The position numbers and the translations under genes were made by a program. Below the pieces are notes generated by a model. It had not been told where the DNA came from. It searched no databases and worked only from the letters and a program-made list of their open reading frames with translations. Positions 42,283 through 51,759 of a stretch of DNA of 64,000 nucleotides are shown piece by piece. Positions within the stretch are counted from its first letter, which is position 1. The number at the start of each line of letters is the position of its first letter. Origin of the DNA: Acidimicrobiaceae bacterium (GTDB taxonomy: Bacteria; Actinomycetota; Acidimicrobiia; Acidimicrobiales; RAAP-2); contig PMFA01000003.1 in the NCBI GenBank assembly GCA_003155915.1, forward strand, positions 1-64,000. The letters run 5' to 3'.

Positions 42283-43768
42283 TCTCCGGCAAGGTCAGGG
42301 ACAGGATCACGGCGAGGACACCGATCGGCACCGCGTAGCGGTAGATCTCCGATATCGAACCCGAGACCGCGTGACGAATTACCGAAAGCTCGTTCAGGGG
42401 AAGTTTGCGAAGATTCTTCGGCGTCCAGCGCAGTGGTGACGGTAACGAGGTCACCGACCGATTCGCGCGGAGTCCGGCCGCCAACTGGTGGGGCAAGGCG
42501 TTCACGTACAGCGCGCCGAACACGGCGGTGCCGAACGATCCTCCGATCGACCGAAAGAAATTCGCGCCGGCCGTCGCGGCGCCGAGATCTTCGTGTTGCA
42601 CCGCGTTCTGTACCGCGGTGATGAGAATCTGCATCACCAATCCGAGTCCCGTTCCGAGGATGAGCATGAAAAAACCCAAGGTGAGTTCGGAGGTGGCGAC
42701 GCCAATGGTGCCGAACAGACCGAGGCCGATCGTCATCACCGCAGTGCCCAGGATCGGGAACGGACGGTAACGCCAACCCTTGGAGACGAGTTGACCGGTG
42801 ACGATCGAGGCGATCAAAAGTCCGGCCATCATCGGTAGCAGGCGTAAGCCCGAGCTCGTCGGCGTCGCACCCCGGACGTCTTGAAAGTAGAGCGGAAGAA
42901 AGGTCAGGGCTCCGAACATCGCGAAGCCGACGACGAAACCAATCGCCGAGGCCGAGGAGAAGACACGGTTCGCGAAAAGTCGAGGCGCCAGGACCGGCTC
43001 ACTCGAGCGCCGCTCGATCATGACGAAGACGACCGCGGCCACCAGACCGCCGACCAGCAGTGTGATCGACTTCCAGCCGAGCCACGCGAGGGACGTCCCG
43101 CCGAGCGAAGTGAAGAGAATCAGTGCCGAGGCCGAAAGCGTCAACACGATGATGCCGGCGTAGTCGATGACGTGTTGCACGCGAGCACCCGCACTCGGAA
43201 GCACCGCCGCGGTCACGATCAACGCGAGGATTCCGAACGGGACGTTCACGAAGAAGATCCATCGCCACGAAAAGTATTCGACGATAAATCCACCGAGGAG
43301 GGGGCCGATCACCGTGGCGGCACCGAAGGTCGCGCCGAAGAACCCGGCGTAGCGGCCGCGATCACGAGGCGGGACGATATCCGCGATGATCGACTGCGCG
43401 CCCACCATGAGACCACCACCGCCGAGTCCCTGGAGCGCGCGAAAGAGAATCAACTCCAGCATGGTGTGGGCGACGCCGCACAGCATGCTGCCGATCAAGA
43501 AGAGGATGATGGCCGCTTGGAAGTAGACCTTGCGACCGTGCAGGTCACCCAACTTGCCCCAGAGCGGAGTGCTGACCGTCGAGGAGAGAAGGTACGCGAC
43601 GACGACCCAGCTCAGGTGACTGGCCCCGTGCAGGTCGCCGACGATGGTCGGAAGGGCCGTGGCGACGATCGTGCTGTCAAGCGCGGCCAACAGCATGCCC
43701 AGCATCAGGGCACCGAATACGAAGTACAACTCCCTCTTGGGCATTGGGACAGCGAGGTCAGTATCCAT
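42212..43768 (-). CDS. DHA2-family (EmrB/QacA) drug exporter
   Basis: This 518-residue major facilitator with about 14 helices has the first-helix motif MLLAALDSTIVATALPTIVGDL, motif A GKLGDLHGRK, and GGGLMVGAQSIIADIVPPRDRG between helices. It would use the proton gradient to expel drugs or metabolites. A 15-base inverted repeat precedes the gene (43816-43830). Its last 24 codons overlap the convergent phosphatase gene. Confidence 0.9.
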   Translation of the reverse strand: MDTDLAVPMPKRELYFVFGALMLGMLLAALDSTIVATALPTIVGDLHGASHLSWVVVAYLLSSTVSTPLWGKLGDLHGRKVYFQAAIILFLIGSMLCGVAHTMLELILFRALQGLGGGGLMVGAQSIIADIVPPRDRGRYAGFFGATFGAATVIGPLLGGFIVEYFSWRWIFFVNVPFGILALIVTAAVLPSAGARVQHVIDYAGIIVLTLSASALILFTSLGGTSLAWLGWKSITLLVGGLVAAVVFVMIERRSSEPVLAPRLFANRVFSSASAIGFVVGFAMFGALTFLPLYFQDVRGATPTSSGLRLLPMMAGLLIASIVTGQLVSKGWRYRPFPILGTAVMTIGLGLFGTIGVATSELTLGFFMLILGTGLGLVMQILITAVQNAVQHEDLGAATAGANFFRSIGGSFGTAVFGALYVNALPHQLAAGLRANRSVTSLPSPLRWTPKNLRKLPLNELSVIRHAVSGSISEIYRYAVPIGVLAVILSLTLPEIKLRASIHPVADEIPMSNADPLL

Positions 43769-43815
43769 GCAACAAATCCACTCCAGAAGAAACGACGGGG
43801 GCTAACACCACTCGT

Positions 43816-43830
43816 GGGTGAATCTCACCC
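43816..43830. promoter_or_regulatory. Inverted repeat, candidate operator of the DHA2 exporter
   Basis: GGGTGA and TCACCC flank ATC in a perfect 6-bp inverted repeat, 48 bases upstream of the exporter start. Imperfect outer arms (CACT at 43809-43812, AGTG at 43835-43838) extend it to about 30 bases, the size of a TetR- or MarR-type site. No such regulator is adjacent. Confidence 0.35.
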
Positions 43831-43896
43831 TAGTAGTGCCCGCTGACATTTGGCCCCCGAGCAACGACCTCACTAGTTTGGGTCAAAAGGAGACCA

Positions 43897-44859
43897 ATGA
43901 AAACGAGACTCACCGAGATGTTGCACATCGAACACCCGGTGATGCTCGCGGGCATGGGCGGCGTCGCCTACAGCGCGCTCGCGGCCGCGGTCTCCAACGC
44001 CGGGGGCTACGGCTGTCTCGGGGCCTCCACGATGTCGAGCGAGCGCCTCTCGCACGAGATCGCCGCCACCAAAGAACTCACGACCAAACCCTTCGGGGTT
44101 GACCTCTTGACGGCGTTCCCGGAGACCCTCAAACACAACGTCGAACTGCTGATCGAGGGCGGCGCCAGCACCTTCGTGGCCGGACTCGGTGTGCCCGCGC
44201 ACGTCATCGACCTTTGCCACGAACACGGCGTCCTCGTCGTTTCGATGTGCGGCAAGGTCGAACACGCCAAGCGCGCGCTCGACGCCGGGTGTGACCTCGT
44301 CGTCGCCCAGGGCACCGAGGCTGGTGGTCACACCGGCACGGTGGCGACGTTGCCGCTCGTGCCCTTGATCGTCGACGCCATGGCCGGGGCGATCCCCGTT
44401 GTCGCCGCCGGGGGGATCTTCGACGGTCGAGGGCTCGCGGCGGCGTTGTCGTTGGGCGCGGCCGGCGTGTGGATCGGGACTCGATTCATCGCGACCCCGG
44501 AGGCGCGCGCCATCCCGGGATACCGCGAAACGATGCTCGAGACCCGCGAAGACGGCACCGTCGTCTCACGCGCGTTCAGTGGCAAGACAATGCGGGTTCT
44601 TCGCAACGACACGACCGATCGCTACGAGGCCGATCCGTCGCTGCTGAAGAAATTCCCGGACCAGTTGGCGGTCGCGTTCAACGACGGGACCTTCCACCTG
44701 GGCGGCGACGAGAACACGCTCGGCATCGATCCGCGACGAGAGGGCTACCCCGCCGGACAGGCCGTGGGGGCAATCACGTCTATCGTCCCGGCCGGGGCCA
44801 TCGTTCGCTCGATCGTTGACGAGGCCCAGCGTGTGATTGACGGTCTCGCCGCCCTGTAG
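43897..44859 (+). CDS. Nitronate monooxygenase / enoyl-ACP-reductase-like flavoprotein
   Basis: This 320-residue FMN-binding TIM barrel of the NMO/2-nitropropane dioxygenase family begins IEHPVMLAGMGGVAYSALAAAVSNAGGYG. The phosphate-binding loops VVAQGTEAGGHTG, PVVAAGGIFDGRG and GAAGVWIGTRF are present. It may oxidise nitronates or act as a FabK-like reductase; the sequence does not decide. AGGAG precedes the ATG. Confidence 0.87.
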   Translation: MKTRLTEMLHIEHPVMLAGMGGVAYSALAAAVSNAGGYGCLGASTMSSERLSHEIAATKELTTKPFGVDLLTAFPETLKHNVELLIEGGASTFVAGLGVPAHVIDLCHEHGVLVVSMCGKVEHAKRALDAGCDLVVAQGTEAGGHTGTVATLPLVPLIVDAMAGAIPVVAAGGIFDGRGLAAALSLGAAGVWIGTRFIATPEARAIPGYRETMLETREDGTVVSRAFSGKTMRVLRNDTTDRYEADPSLLKKFPDQLAVAFNDGTFHLGGDENTLGIDPRREGYPAGQAVGAITSIVPAGAIVRSIVDEAQRVIDGLAAL

Positions 44860-44874
44860 GCAGTGCGAGCGACA

Positions 44875-44880
44875 TAAGGT
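44875..44880 (+). promoter_or_regulatory. -10 element (TAAGGT), probable leaderless start of fur
   Basis: TAAGGT begins 12 bases before the ATG at 44887 and is followed by TTTTCT; no ribosome binding site is present. Confidence 0.45.
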
Positions 44881-44886
44881 TTTTCT

Positions 44887-45330
44887 ATGTCCACTACGAG
44901 GCCCGACGTCAACGAGATCCTTTCGGCGATACGTGGCGCCACGAAGCGGGTCACCGTCGCCAAACGCACGGTCGCTGAGGTCCTCGTCGCCGCTCCCGGT
45001 CATCTCACGGCCGAGGAGATAACCCAGGAGGTGCAGTCGCGCCACCCCGAAGTGAGTCCCTCGACGGTGTACCGAATCCTCGAAGAGTTCGAGGACCTGC
45101 AGATCGTCGTGCACGCGCACCTCGACCAACACGCCGCGGTCTTCCATCTCGCCGGGGCCGTGCACGGACACCTCACGTGCGACGAGTGCGGCGCGACGTT
45201 CGAGATCCCGGCCGCCCACTTCGACGTGTTGAGCAAGGACTTGATGCGCACGTTCGGATTCATGTTGGACCGACACCACGTCGCGGTGACCGGCACGTGC
45301 GAGTACTGCCAAGCCAATCGACGCCTCTAG
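44887..45330 (+). CDS. Fur-family metal-responsive regulator
   Basis: This 147-residue repressor has a winged helix (HLTAEEITQEVQSRHPEVSPSTVYRILEEFEDL) and a dimerisation domain. The latter has the regulatory metal site around HGHLTCDECGATFEI and a structural zinc site completed by CEYC. The two CxxC pairs are as in Fur, Zur and PerR. The metal cannot be told from the sequence. Confidence 0.88.
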   Translation: MSTTRPDVNEILSAIRGATKRVTVAKRTVAEVLVAAPGHLTAEEITQEVQSRHPEVSPSTVYRILEEFEDLQIVVHAHLDQHAAVFHLAGAVHGHLTCDECGATFEIPAAHFDVLSKDLMRTFGFMLDRHHVAVTGTCEYCQANRRL

Positions 45331-45410
45331 AAGCGAACCCTCTTAGGGGGTTCTTAGTGCCGGCCGCCGTTGACGCCGCCAGTCCTCAGTAAAGTCTCAC
45401 TAGGTTCCCC

Positions 45411-46334
45411 ATGATCAAAATCGACCATCTGACGAAGCGTTACAGTGACACCCTCGCGGTCGATGACTTGGACTTCGAAGTGAAGCCGGGCGTCGTGACG
45501 GGCTTTCTTGGTCCGAACGGTTCGGGCAAATCGACCACGATGCGAATCATCCTGGGCCTCGATCACGCGACCAAGGGACAGGCCACCGTCAACGGCATGC
45601 GCTACGCCGAGCTCAAGGATCCCATTCGAGAGGTCGGTGCTCTCCTCGACGCCAAAGCGGTCCACCCCGGGCGCACGGCGCGAAATCACCTGCGTGCGTT
45701 GGCCGTGTCGAATCAGATCCGAAAGTCGCGCGTGGACGAAGTGCTGGACTTCGTGGGCATCAGTGCCGTCGCCAACAAGAAGGTTGGTACGTACTCGTTG
45801 GGCATGAGTCAGCGACTGGGTATCGCCGGCGCCCTGTTGGGCGATCCCGGCATCCTGCTCTTCGACGAGCCGGTCAACGGACTGGACCCCGAAGGCATTA
45901 AGTGGATTCGTGAATTCTTTCGTGCCCTGGCCAATGAGGGTCGGACCGTCTTCGTCAGTTCGCACCTCATGAGCGAAATGGCCGTGAGCGCCGACGAAAT
46001 CATCGTGATCGGACGGGGTCGCTTCATCACGTCCGGCTCCGTCAACGACCTCACCAAGAACGCCGAAGGCACCGTACTGGCGCGGGCCTCGGACCACGAA
46101 AAACTGTCGGCGGTCGTCGCGTCCAATCACGGCGTCGTGCACGAGTCCAATGACGAGGGCCTGACGATCTCTGGCCTGACCTCGGACCAGGTCGGTCGAC
46201 TGGCCTTTAACGCGGGGATCACGATCTTTGAATTGACACCCCAACGGGCTTCGCTCGAAGAGGTCTTCATGGACCTCACCGCGGGCGCCGTCGAATACGG
46301 CTCGCAAAAATCGGATCCCGCTCATGGCCAATGA
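45411..46334 (+). CDS. ABC-2 transporter ATP-binding protein
   Basis: This 307-residue ATPase has Walker A GPNGSGKST, signature YSLGMSQRLGIAGALL, Walker B ILLFDEPVNGLDP and a switch histidine in VSSHLM. It carries a C-terminal extension of the CcmA/BcrA drug-export type. It overlaps the permease gene by 11 bases. Such pairs export peptides or antibiotics; the substrate is unknown. Confidence 0.9.
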   Translation: MIKIDHLTKRYSDTLAVDDLDFEVKPGVVTGFLGPNGSGKSTTMRIILGLDHATKGQATVNGMRYAELKDPIREVGALLDAKAVHPGRTARNHLRALAVSNQIRKSRVDEVLDFVGISAVANKKVGTYSLGMSQRLGIAGALLGDPGILLFDEPVNGLDPEGIKWIREFFRALANEGRTVFVSSHLMSEMAVSADEIIVIGRGRFITSGSVNDLTKNAEGTVLARASDHEKLSAVVASNHGVVHESNDEGLTISGLTSDQVGRLAFNAGITIFELTPQRASLEEVFMDLTAGAVEYGSQKSDPAHGQ

Positions 46335-47121
46335 ATCAACGTTGATGGCGACGACAAAGTCCGAATGGCTCAAATTCCGCACGGTGCGCTCTTCGATCAT
46401 GGGCGTCGCCGTGACAGTGCTGCTCACGATCGGCCTCGGTGTCCTCATCACGACGCTCGTGCGAACGCACTGGACTCAATTGAGCCCACTACGGGTCGCG
46501 ACCTTCGACCCGGTCTCGAGCAGCTTGCGCGGAAGCCTCTTCGCCCAATTCGCGGTCGGCGTCATCGGAACACTGTTTATTACGAGCGAATACACGTCGG
46601 GTTCGATTCGCACGACCCTCACGGCCGTTCCCAATCGCCTTCGCCTGATCGCCGGTAAGTGCATCGTGCTGTTGGTCACGATGTTGATCCTCGGTGAGTT
46701 CGTCTGCTTCGCCGCCTTCTTGATCGGACAGCGAATCTATCTCGGCGTCGTGCCGACGGCGTCGATCACCAACGGCACGGTCCTGCGATCGGTGATTCTC
46801 GCCGGCCTGTACTTGGCGTTGTTGGCCCTCTTCGCCTTCGCCCTCGGCCTCATACTTCGACAGAGCGCCGCCGCCATCAGTGTCTTCGTATCGGTGCTCT
46901 TGATTGTGCCGATCATCGGTCTCTTCTTTCCCCAGAATTGGCAGAACGACTTCACGCGATTCGAGCCGTCCACCCTGGGGGTGTCGATGCAGTCACCGTT
47001 CGCGCCGTCAAACTCCTTCGGCGCCTGGAGCGCGACGCTTATCCTGCTCGCCTACGTCCTCGGCACCATGGCCGTCGCTCTCGTGCTCTTCCAACGACGC
47101 GACGCCGGGTCGAATCAATAG
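46324..47121 (+). CDS. ABC-2 transporter permease
   Basis: This 265-residue protein has about six hydrophobic segments starting with IMGVAVTVLLTIGLGVLITTLV. The conserved ITSEYTSGSIRTTLTAVPNRLRL loop is typical of ABC-2 permeases of bacitracin- and lantibiotic-type exporters. It overlaps its ATPase gene and presumably forms a dimeric exporter with it. Confidence 0.87.
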   Translation: MANESTLMATTKSEWLKFRTVRSSIMGVAVTVLLTIGLGVLITTLVRTHWTQLSPLRVATFDPVSSSLRGSLFAQFAVGVIGTLFITSEYTSGSIRTTLTAVPNRLRLIAGKCIVLLVTMLILGEFVCFAAFLIGQRIYLGVVPTASITNGTVLRSVILAGLYLALLALFAFALGLILRQSAAAISVFVSVLLIVPIIGLFFPQNWQNDFTRFEPSTLGVSMQSPFAPSNSFGAWSATLILLAYVLGTMAVALVLFQRRDAGSNQ

Positions 47122-47129
47122 CCCAGTCC

Positions 47130-47135
47130 TAGAGT
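47130..47135 (+). promoter_or_regulatory. -10-like element (TAGAGT) before the nitroreductase gene
   Basis: TAGAGT begins 12 bases before the ATG at 47142, in a 20-base gap after the permease gene. It matches the spacing seen at other probable leaderless genes in the window, but read-through from the ABC operon is also likely. Confidence 0.35.
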
Positions 47136-47141
47136 GACGTC

Positions 47142-47831
47142 ATGGAACTGACCGACGCTCTTCGCACGACCGGTTCAGTCCGCGCGTTCCTCGACGAACC
47201 GGTACCGGACGGGGTCATCTACGCGATTCTCGATGACGCACGCTTTGCCCCTTCCGGTGGCAATCGACAGGCGTGGCGCGTGATCATCGTGAAGGACGCG
47301 CAGCGTCGCCAGGCACTGCGCGATCTCTACTTGGACGGTTGGCACGACTACATAGCGCACGTGTTGGCCGGTCTTATACCGTTCTCTCCCCTCGCCAGCG
47401 ACGAGGACCGCGCGGCCGCGGCCGCCAAGCGATCGGCCGCGATCGCAGTATCCAAGCCCGACGGCTTCCCCGAAACCCTCGACCAGGTGCCGGCCATGCT
47501 CGTCATCTGCGCCGATCTCGCCTCGCTCGCGGCGACCGACCGCGACCTCGGTCGATACCAGATTGCCGGCGGCGCGTCGATCTATCCGTTCGTGTGGAAC
47601 ATTCTCCTGGCGGCTCGATCTCGAGGCCTGGGCGGCGTGATGACGACGATCGCCACGCGAAACGAGTCGGGTGTGCGAGAGGTCCTCGACATACCGCAGG
47701 ACCAGATCGTCGCCTCGATCGTGGCGCTCGGTCATCCGGCGAGTCGAGCGACCAAGTTGAAGCGTCGTGCCGTCGAAGAGTTCACGACGACCGACACCTA
47801 TGACGGCGACCGATTCAATCCTGAGAGTTAG
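47142..47831 (+). CDS. Nitroreductase-family flavoprotein
   Basis: This 229-residue FMN enzyme has the N-terminal TTGSVRAFLDEPVPDGVIYAIL and the FMN contact FAPSGGNRQAWRVIIV. A C-terminal LLAARSRGLGGVMTTIAT and ASIVALGHPASRATKLKRR segment follows. It uses NAD(P)H to reduce nitro groups, quinones or similar. Its stop overlaps the convergent CoA-transferase stop by 4 bases. Confidence 0.88.
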   Translation: MELTDALRTTGSVRAFLDEPVPDGVIYAILDDARFAPSGGNRQAWRVIIVKDAQRRQALRDLYLDGWHDYIAHVLAGLIPFSPLASDEDRAAAAAKRSAAIAVSKPDGFPETLDQVPAMLVICADLASLAATDRDLGRYQIAGGASIYPFVWNILLAARSRGLGGVMTTIATRNESGVREVLDIPQDQIVASIVALGHPASRATKLKRRAVEEFTTTDTYDGDRFNPES

Positions 47832-48985
47832 TCACCGAAGATCTCTTTCGAGTCTTCGCCCATGCGCCGAGGGCCCCGACGAACTATCGGACGCACTCCG
47901 TCGATAACCAGCGGTGTTCGCATCGTCGACACTTCCCCGGCCGGCGTACCCATGGGACCGACGAAGTCGCCGTCGCGAATCTGCGCCTGGTCGAAGGCGC
48001 CCGCCACGTCCAGAATTGGCGCGTGCGGCACACCGGATCGCGCGAGGACGTCGAGCCAGTGTTCAGTCGAGTGCTCGGCGAAGATCCGATTCAATTCGCC
48101 GCGCAGCTCGTCGCGGTGTTGCACCCGCGCGGCGTTGTCGCTCCACGAAGTTCGACCGGAAAGTACTACGTCGTCCAACACTTCGACGAGTCGTGCGAAC
48201 TGTTGGTCGGTTCCCACGGCGAGCAGGATGAATCCATTTGCGGTCGTCACCGGACCGTAGGGGGTGATACTCGGGTGATCGTTACCGAGGCGCGTCGGGT
48301 TCTCACCGGTCGCGAGGTAACCCTGCGCCTGATTCACCAGAGCGCTCATCGTCGACTCCAACAACGGCGCTTCGAAATGTCGCCCGGGCCGACCTTGAAG
48401 ACGCGCGAAGAGTCCGGCCAAGAGACCGATCGCGCCGTAGAGTCCGGTGACGACGTCGGCGATGGGTGCGCCAACCTTCGTCGGAGGTCCGTCCGGCTCC
48501 CCGGTCACACCCATGATTCCGGATCGGGCTTGCGCGAGGAGGTCGAAGGACGGTTGATCGGCGACCGGGCCGCCGACCGTGGCGGGGGTGATACTTACCC
48601 ACACGCACTCGGGATTGATCGCACGTAATCGATCGATGCCGAGTGAGGTCACTTGACTCGGCAGATAGTTCTCGACGACGGCGTCGGCGAGGCGCACCAA
48701 CTCGGCCACTCGTTCGAAGTCCTGCGGATCGCGAAGGTCAGCCACCACATTGCGACGATGACGATTGACGGCCAGGTAATAGGTCGCGTCATCACCGAAA
48801 CGAGGCGGAGCCAGGGAGCGCACCGGGTCACCGCTCGGCGCTTCGACCTTGATGACGTCGGCGCCCAGGTCGCCCACCACCATCGCGCAGAGGGGCCCTG
48901 CGAGTACTCGAGAGAGGTCCAAGACTCGTACGCCTTCAAGGGGCAGTCCTGTGCCGACGTTGGTCGGATCGATGAACCACTCCAT
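47828..48985 (-). CDS. Class III (CaiB/BaiF) CoA-transferase
   Basis: This 385-residue family III transferase moves CoA between carboxylic acids. GVRVLDLSRVLAGPLCAMVVGDLGADVIKVEAPSGDP is the N-terminal signature. MGVTGEPDGPPTKVGAPIADVVTGLYG marks the central active-site region. Its ATG at 48985 overlaps the stop of the ABC ATPase gene by one base, making it the fourth gene of the importer operon. This suggests the imported compound, or a product of it, is a CoA-activated acid. Confidence 0.9.
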   Translation of the reverse strand: MEWFIDPTNVGTGLPLEGVRVLDLSRVLAGPLCAMVVGDLGADVIKVEAPSGDPVRSLAPPRFGDDATYYLAVNRHRRNVVADLRDPQDFERVAELVRLADAVVENYLPSQVTSLGIDRLRAINPECVWVSITPATVGGPVADQPSFDLLAQARSGIMGVTGEPDGPPTKVGAPIADVVTGLYGAIGLLAGLFARLQGRPGRHFEAPLLESTMSALVNQAQGYLATGENPTRLGNDHPSITPYGPVTTANGFILLAVGTDQQFARLVEVLDDVVLSGRTSWSDNAARVQHRDELRGELNRIFAEHSTEHWLDVLARSGVPHAPILDVAGAFDQAQIRDGDFVGPMGTPAGEVSTMRTPLVIDGVRPIVRRGPRRMGEDSKEIFGD

Positions 48986-49749
48986 CAGAGAACTTTGGCG
49001 AGGAAACTCTGGAGTCGTTGTGACGAGGGCGACGTGAGGACGACTTTTGGATCCCCCGACTCTTCAATGACTCCCTGGTCCAAGAAGTAGACGGTGTCGG
49101 CGACCTCTTTGGCAAAACCCATTTCGTGAGTCACGACGATCATGGTCATGCCACTGCGAGCGAGGTCTTTCATGACGTCGAGAACCTCACCCACCAATTC
49201 CGGGTCGAGCGCCGACGTCGGCTCGTCGAACAACATCAATTTCGGCTCCATCGCGAGGGCCCGTGCGATCGCGACGCGTTGCTGCTGCCCCCCGGAGAGT
49301 TGCGCGGGATAGTTCTTTTCTTTGCCTTCGAGTCCGACGCGTTCGAGCAGCTCTCGGGCGAACTTCTTCGCCTGTTCCTCTTTGACATCTTTTACTCTGA
49401 TCGGCGCGACCGTGATGTTCTCGAGGACGTTCAGGTTCTGGAAGAGATTGAATCGCTGGAACACCATTCCGATCTGGGAGCGTTCGTGACAGATCCTTCG
49501 ATCGTTCAGTTCGTAGAGCTTTTCACTTCGAAGTTCGTATCCCACGAGTTCGCCGTCGACAAGCAACTCGCCGGCGTCATGCTTTTCTAAGTGATTGATA
49601 CATCGAAGGAACGTACTCTTGCCTGAACCTGACGGACCGATCAAACACGTCACTTCGCCCCGTGCCACCGTGAGATTCACACCTTTCAGAACTTCCACGC
49701 CGACGTAGGACTTGTGAACTCCGATCGCCTCCACCATTGGCTCCGTCAT
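48985..49749 (-). CDS. Polar amino acid ABC transporter ATP-binding protein
   Basis: This 254-residue ATPase of the GlnQ/HisP type has Walker [10 protein letters not shown], the [20 protein letters not shown]-loop, signature [15 protein letters not shown] and Walker [17 protein letters not shown] 49749 overlaps the permease stop as ATGA. An in-frame upstream extension is non-homologous and lies inside the permease gene. Confidence 0.92.
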   Translation of the reverse strand: MTEPMVEAIGVHKSYVGVEVLKGVNLTVARGEVTCLIGPSGSGKSTFLRCINHLEKHDAGELLVDGELVGYELRSEKLYELNDRRICHERSQIGMVFQRFNLFQNLNVLENITVAPIRVKDVKEEQAKKFARELLERVGLEGKEKNYPAQLSGGQQQRVAIARALAMEPKLMLFDEPTSALDPELVGEVLDVMKDLARSGMTMIVVTHEMGFAKEVADTVYFLDQGVIEESGDPKVVLTSPSSQRLQSFLAKVL

Positions 49750-50756
49750 GGGCGTGCTCCAACCTGCACACCACGCTTCGTGCGGAACTTCGAAGCGATA
49801 CCGCGGAGATCCCGTCGCAATCGTTGAATGGGAGTTGGGGGCTGCGTACGTAACGCTCCACGGGCGAAGTGACGCTCCACGTAGAACTGTCCAATTGAAA
49901 GAATCGTCGAGACAATCAAGTACCAAAGACTTGCCATTATCAGCATCGGCATGATTTGGTATGTCTGATTGTAAATATTCGTTACGGCACCGAGGAGATC
50001 AACGACCGCTATGGCCGAAACAAGCGACGTCGTCTTCAACATCGAAATGACTTCATTCCCCGTCGGTGGAATGATGACGCGCAACGCCTGTGGCAAAACG
50101 ACGTGACGCAGGGTTTGGCCTCGAGACATGCCCAGTGACATTGCGGCCTCGGTCTGCCCCTCGTCAACCGCGATCAATCCGGACCTGACAATCTCCGAAA
50201 AATATGCCCCTTCATTGAGTCCGAGGGCCATCACCGCGGCGTTAAACAGCGTGAATACGGTGTTCGCTCCGAATTGAACAAGATAAATATGAGTGAATGG
50301 AATTCCGATCGCGAGCTTTGGATAAAGAAAGGCGATGGCTCCCCACATTAAAATCTGCACGTACACGGGAGTTCCACGAAAGACCCACGTGTACGTCCAG
50401 GCGGCGCCCGATAACAGTCGACTGTGTGAAAGACGCATAATCGCGACGAGCACTCCCAGCACGATGCCGATAAACATGGCAAGCGCGGTCAGCTCCAGCG
50501 TGATGAGGAGCCCCTTGAGGACGAGGTCATTCGTGAAGTAGTGGAAAATGTCATTCCACCCGAACCGCCATTTCAAGATGGCCTGACATTCATATTTCCC
50601 AGCCAACTTGCGACAGGTTCTGGCACCCGAGGGAATCTTGGAAAAAATGGTGTGGATCAACATGGCGACGAAGAGCACCAAGAATGCTGAACCGATCCAC
50701 TGACCGACATGGCGAACGGGGACGACCTTGACGGCAGCGTCCCCGTTCGTACTCAT
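49746..50756 (-). CDS. Polar amino acid ABC transporter permease
   Basis: This 336-residue HisM/GlnP-type permease has an extra N-terminal helix and a cysteine-containing outer loop ([14 protein letters not shown]). It then has the core [28 protein letters not shown] and the EAA loop ([28 protein letters not shown]). A 45-residue basic tail follows. Parts of the gene are more AT-rich than neighbours, mostly in the membrane segments. Confidence 0.9.
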   Translation of the reverse strand: MSTNGDAAVKVVPVRHVGQWIGSAFLVLFVAMLIHTIFSKIPSGARTCRKLAGKYECQAILKWRFGWNDIFHYFTNDLVLKGLLITLELTALAMFIGIVLGVLVAIMRLSHSRLLSGAAWTYTWVFRGTPVYVQILMWGAIAFLYPKLAIGIPFTHIYLVQFGANTVFTLFNAAVMALGLNEGAYFSEIVRSGLIAVDEGQTEAAMSLGMSRGQTLRHVVLPQALRVIIPPTGNEVISMLKTTSLVSAIAVVDLLGAVTNIYNQTYQIMPMLIMASLWYLIVSTILSIGQFYVERHFARGALRTQPPTPIQRLRRDLRGIASKFRTKRGVQVGARP

Positions 50757-50777
50757 GAAGTTAGTTTTTACTACGAC

Positions 50778-51662
50778 TTACGAGAGTGCCCCGTTGAGGA
50801 CGATTTTCGACGACGGTAGTCCGCCAGCGGTAACGCCATAGTGCTTCAAGATGGCGCCGTACGTGCCGTTGGCGATCAAGGTCTTGATCGCCGCTTGAAT
50901 CGCCACGGCGAGTTGCTTGCCGGACGCCGTCTTCGGCGTCGCGATGCCGTAGGGGGCAACTTCGATCGCCTTGCCGACCAATTTGAAGACACCTTTGGAT
51001 TGCGATACCACGTAGCCGGCGACCTGACTATCCAAGAAGCCGAACGTTGCGCGGCCGGAGGAAACCGCCAGGTCCGCTTCGGTCTGGGTTAGGTACGACA
51101 AATAAGTCAATTTTTTTCCTGCCGGACATGTTTTTGCCGTGTTTTTAGCGTCGCTCTGCTCCGTTGTTCCAGTCTCCACCGCCACCGTGAATCCACAAAG
51201 GCTCTTGAGGCCAGTGAATGTTGCGGCGGTCGAACTCTTGGCGTAGATGCCCTCGCCGGCCTGGAAATAGTCAACAAAGTTGGCCTGCTTCTCTCGGCTC
51301 TTTTCGTCGGTGAAGGACGAGTTGCCGATCTGGTACCGACCGTCATCGATGCCGAGGAGAATGCTTTCAAATGTAACGTTGCTTTCCTTCACGGTGAGAC
51401 CAAGGGTCTTGGCGACCGCGTACATGAGTTCAACGTCGAAGCCCGTCATGACGCCGTTGTTCATATATTCGTCCGGCGCGTAGGTAGCGTCCGTCGCGAC
51501 CTGCAAGGTCTTCCCCTTGTACGACGCGGGTACGAGCTTCGCGTCCGCGGCGTTGTACTTACCCGACGTTGAACTGGCTCCCGCACTCACGCTGGTGGCC
51601 AGCATCAGCGAGGCGACCCCCGCCATGACGAGAACCTGACGGAATCGTGTGAAACGCTGCAT
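50778..51662 (-). CDS. Polar amino acid-type ABC transporter binding protein
   Basis: This 294-residue SBP_bac_3 protein has a Sec signal peptide (VLVMAGVASLMLATSVSAGAS) and no lipobox. The ligand domain has LQVATDATYAPDEYMNNGVMTGFDVELMYAVAKTLG and IGNSSFTDEKSREKQANFVDYF. It lies 21 bases before the permease gene. The acidic-amide specificity of the family is not certain here given the linked CoA-transferase. Confidence 0.9.
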   Translation of the reverse strand: MQRFTRFRQVLVMAGVASLMLATSVSAGASSTSGKYNAADAKLVPASYKGKTLQVATDATYAPDEYMNNGVMTGFDVELMYAVAKTLGLTVKESNVTFESILLGIDDGRYQIGNSSFTDEKSREKQANFVDYFQAGEGIYAKSSTAATFTGLKSLCGFTVAVETGTTEQSDAKNTAKTCPAGKKLTYLSYLTQTEADLAVSSGRATFGFLDSQVAGYVVSQSKGVFKLVGKAIEVAPYGIATPKTASGKQLAVAIQAAIKTLIANGTYGAILKHYGVTAGGLPSSKIVLNGALS

Positions 51663-51759
51663 GAAGTCTCCCTAATTTTCCGCTCGCCGTGGTCGGCGTC
51701 TGGGTTCTATTGATACCAGAAAAACTGACCTGATAACCCGCAGCGCGTTGAACGTCGAC

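Noticed and set aside
42881-43846. 321-codon open frame opposite the DHA2 exporter, extremely rich in charged residues
   Set aside because: Its composition is the complement of hydrophobic membrane helices; it is a shadow frame.
45335-45353. GAACCC / GGGTTC hairpin after the fur gene as a terminator
   Set aside because: The stem is only six pairs and is followed by TTAGTG rather than a T run; too weak to call.
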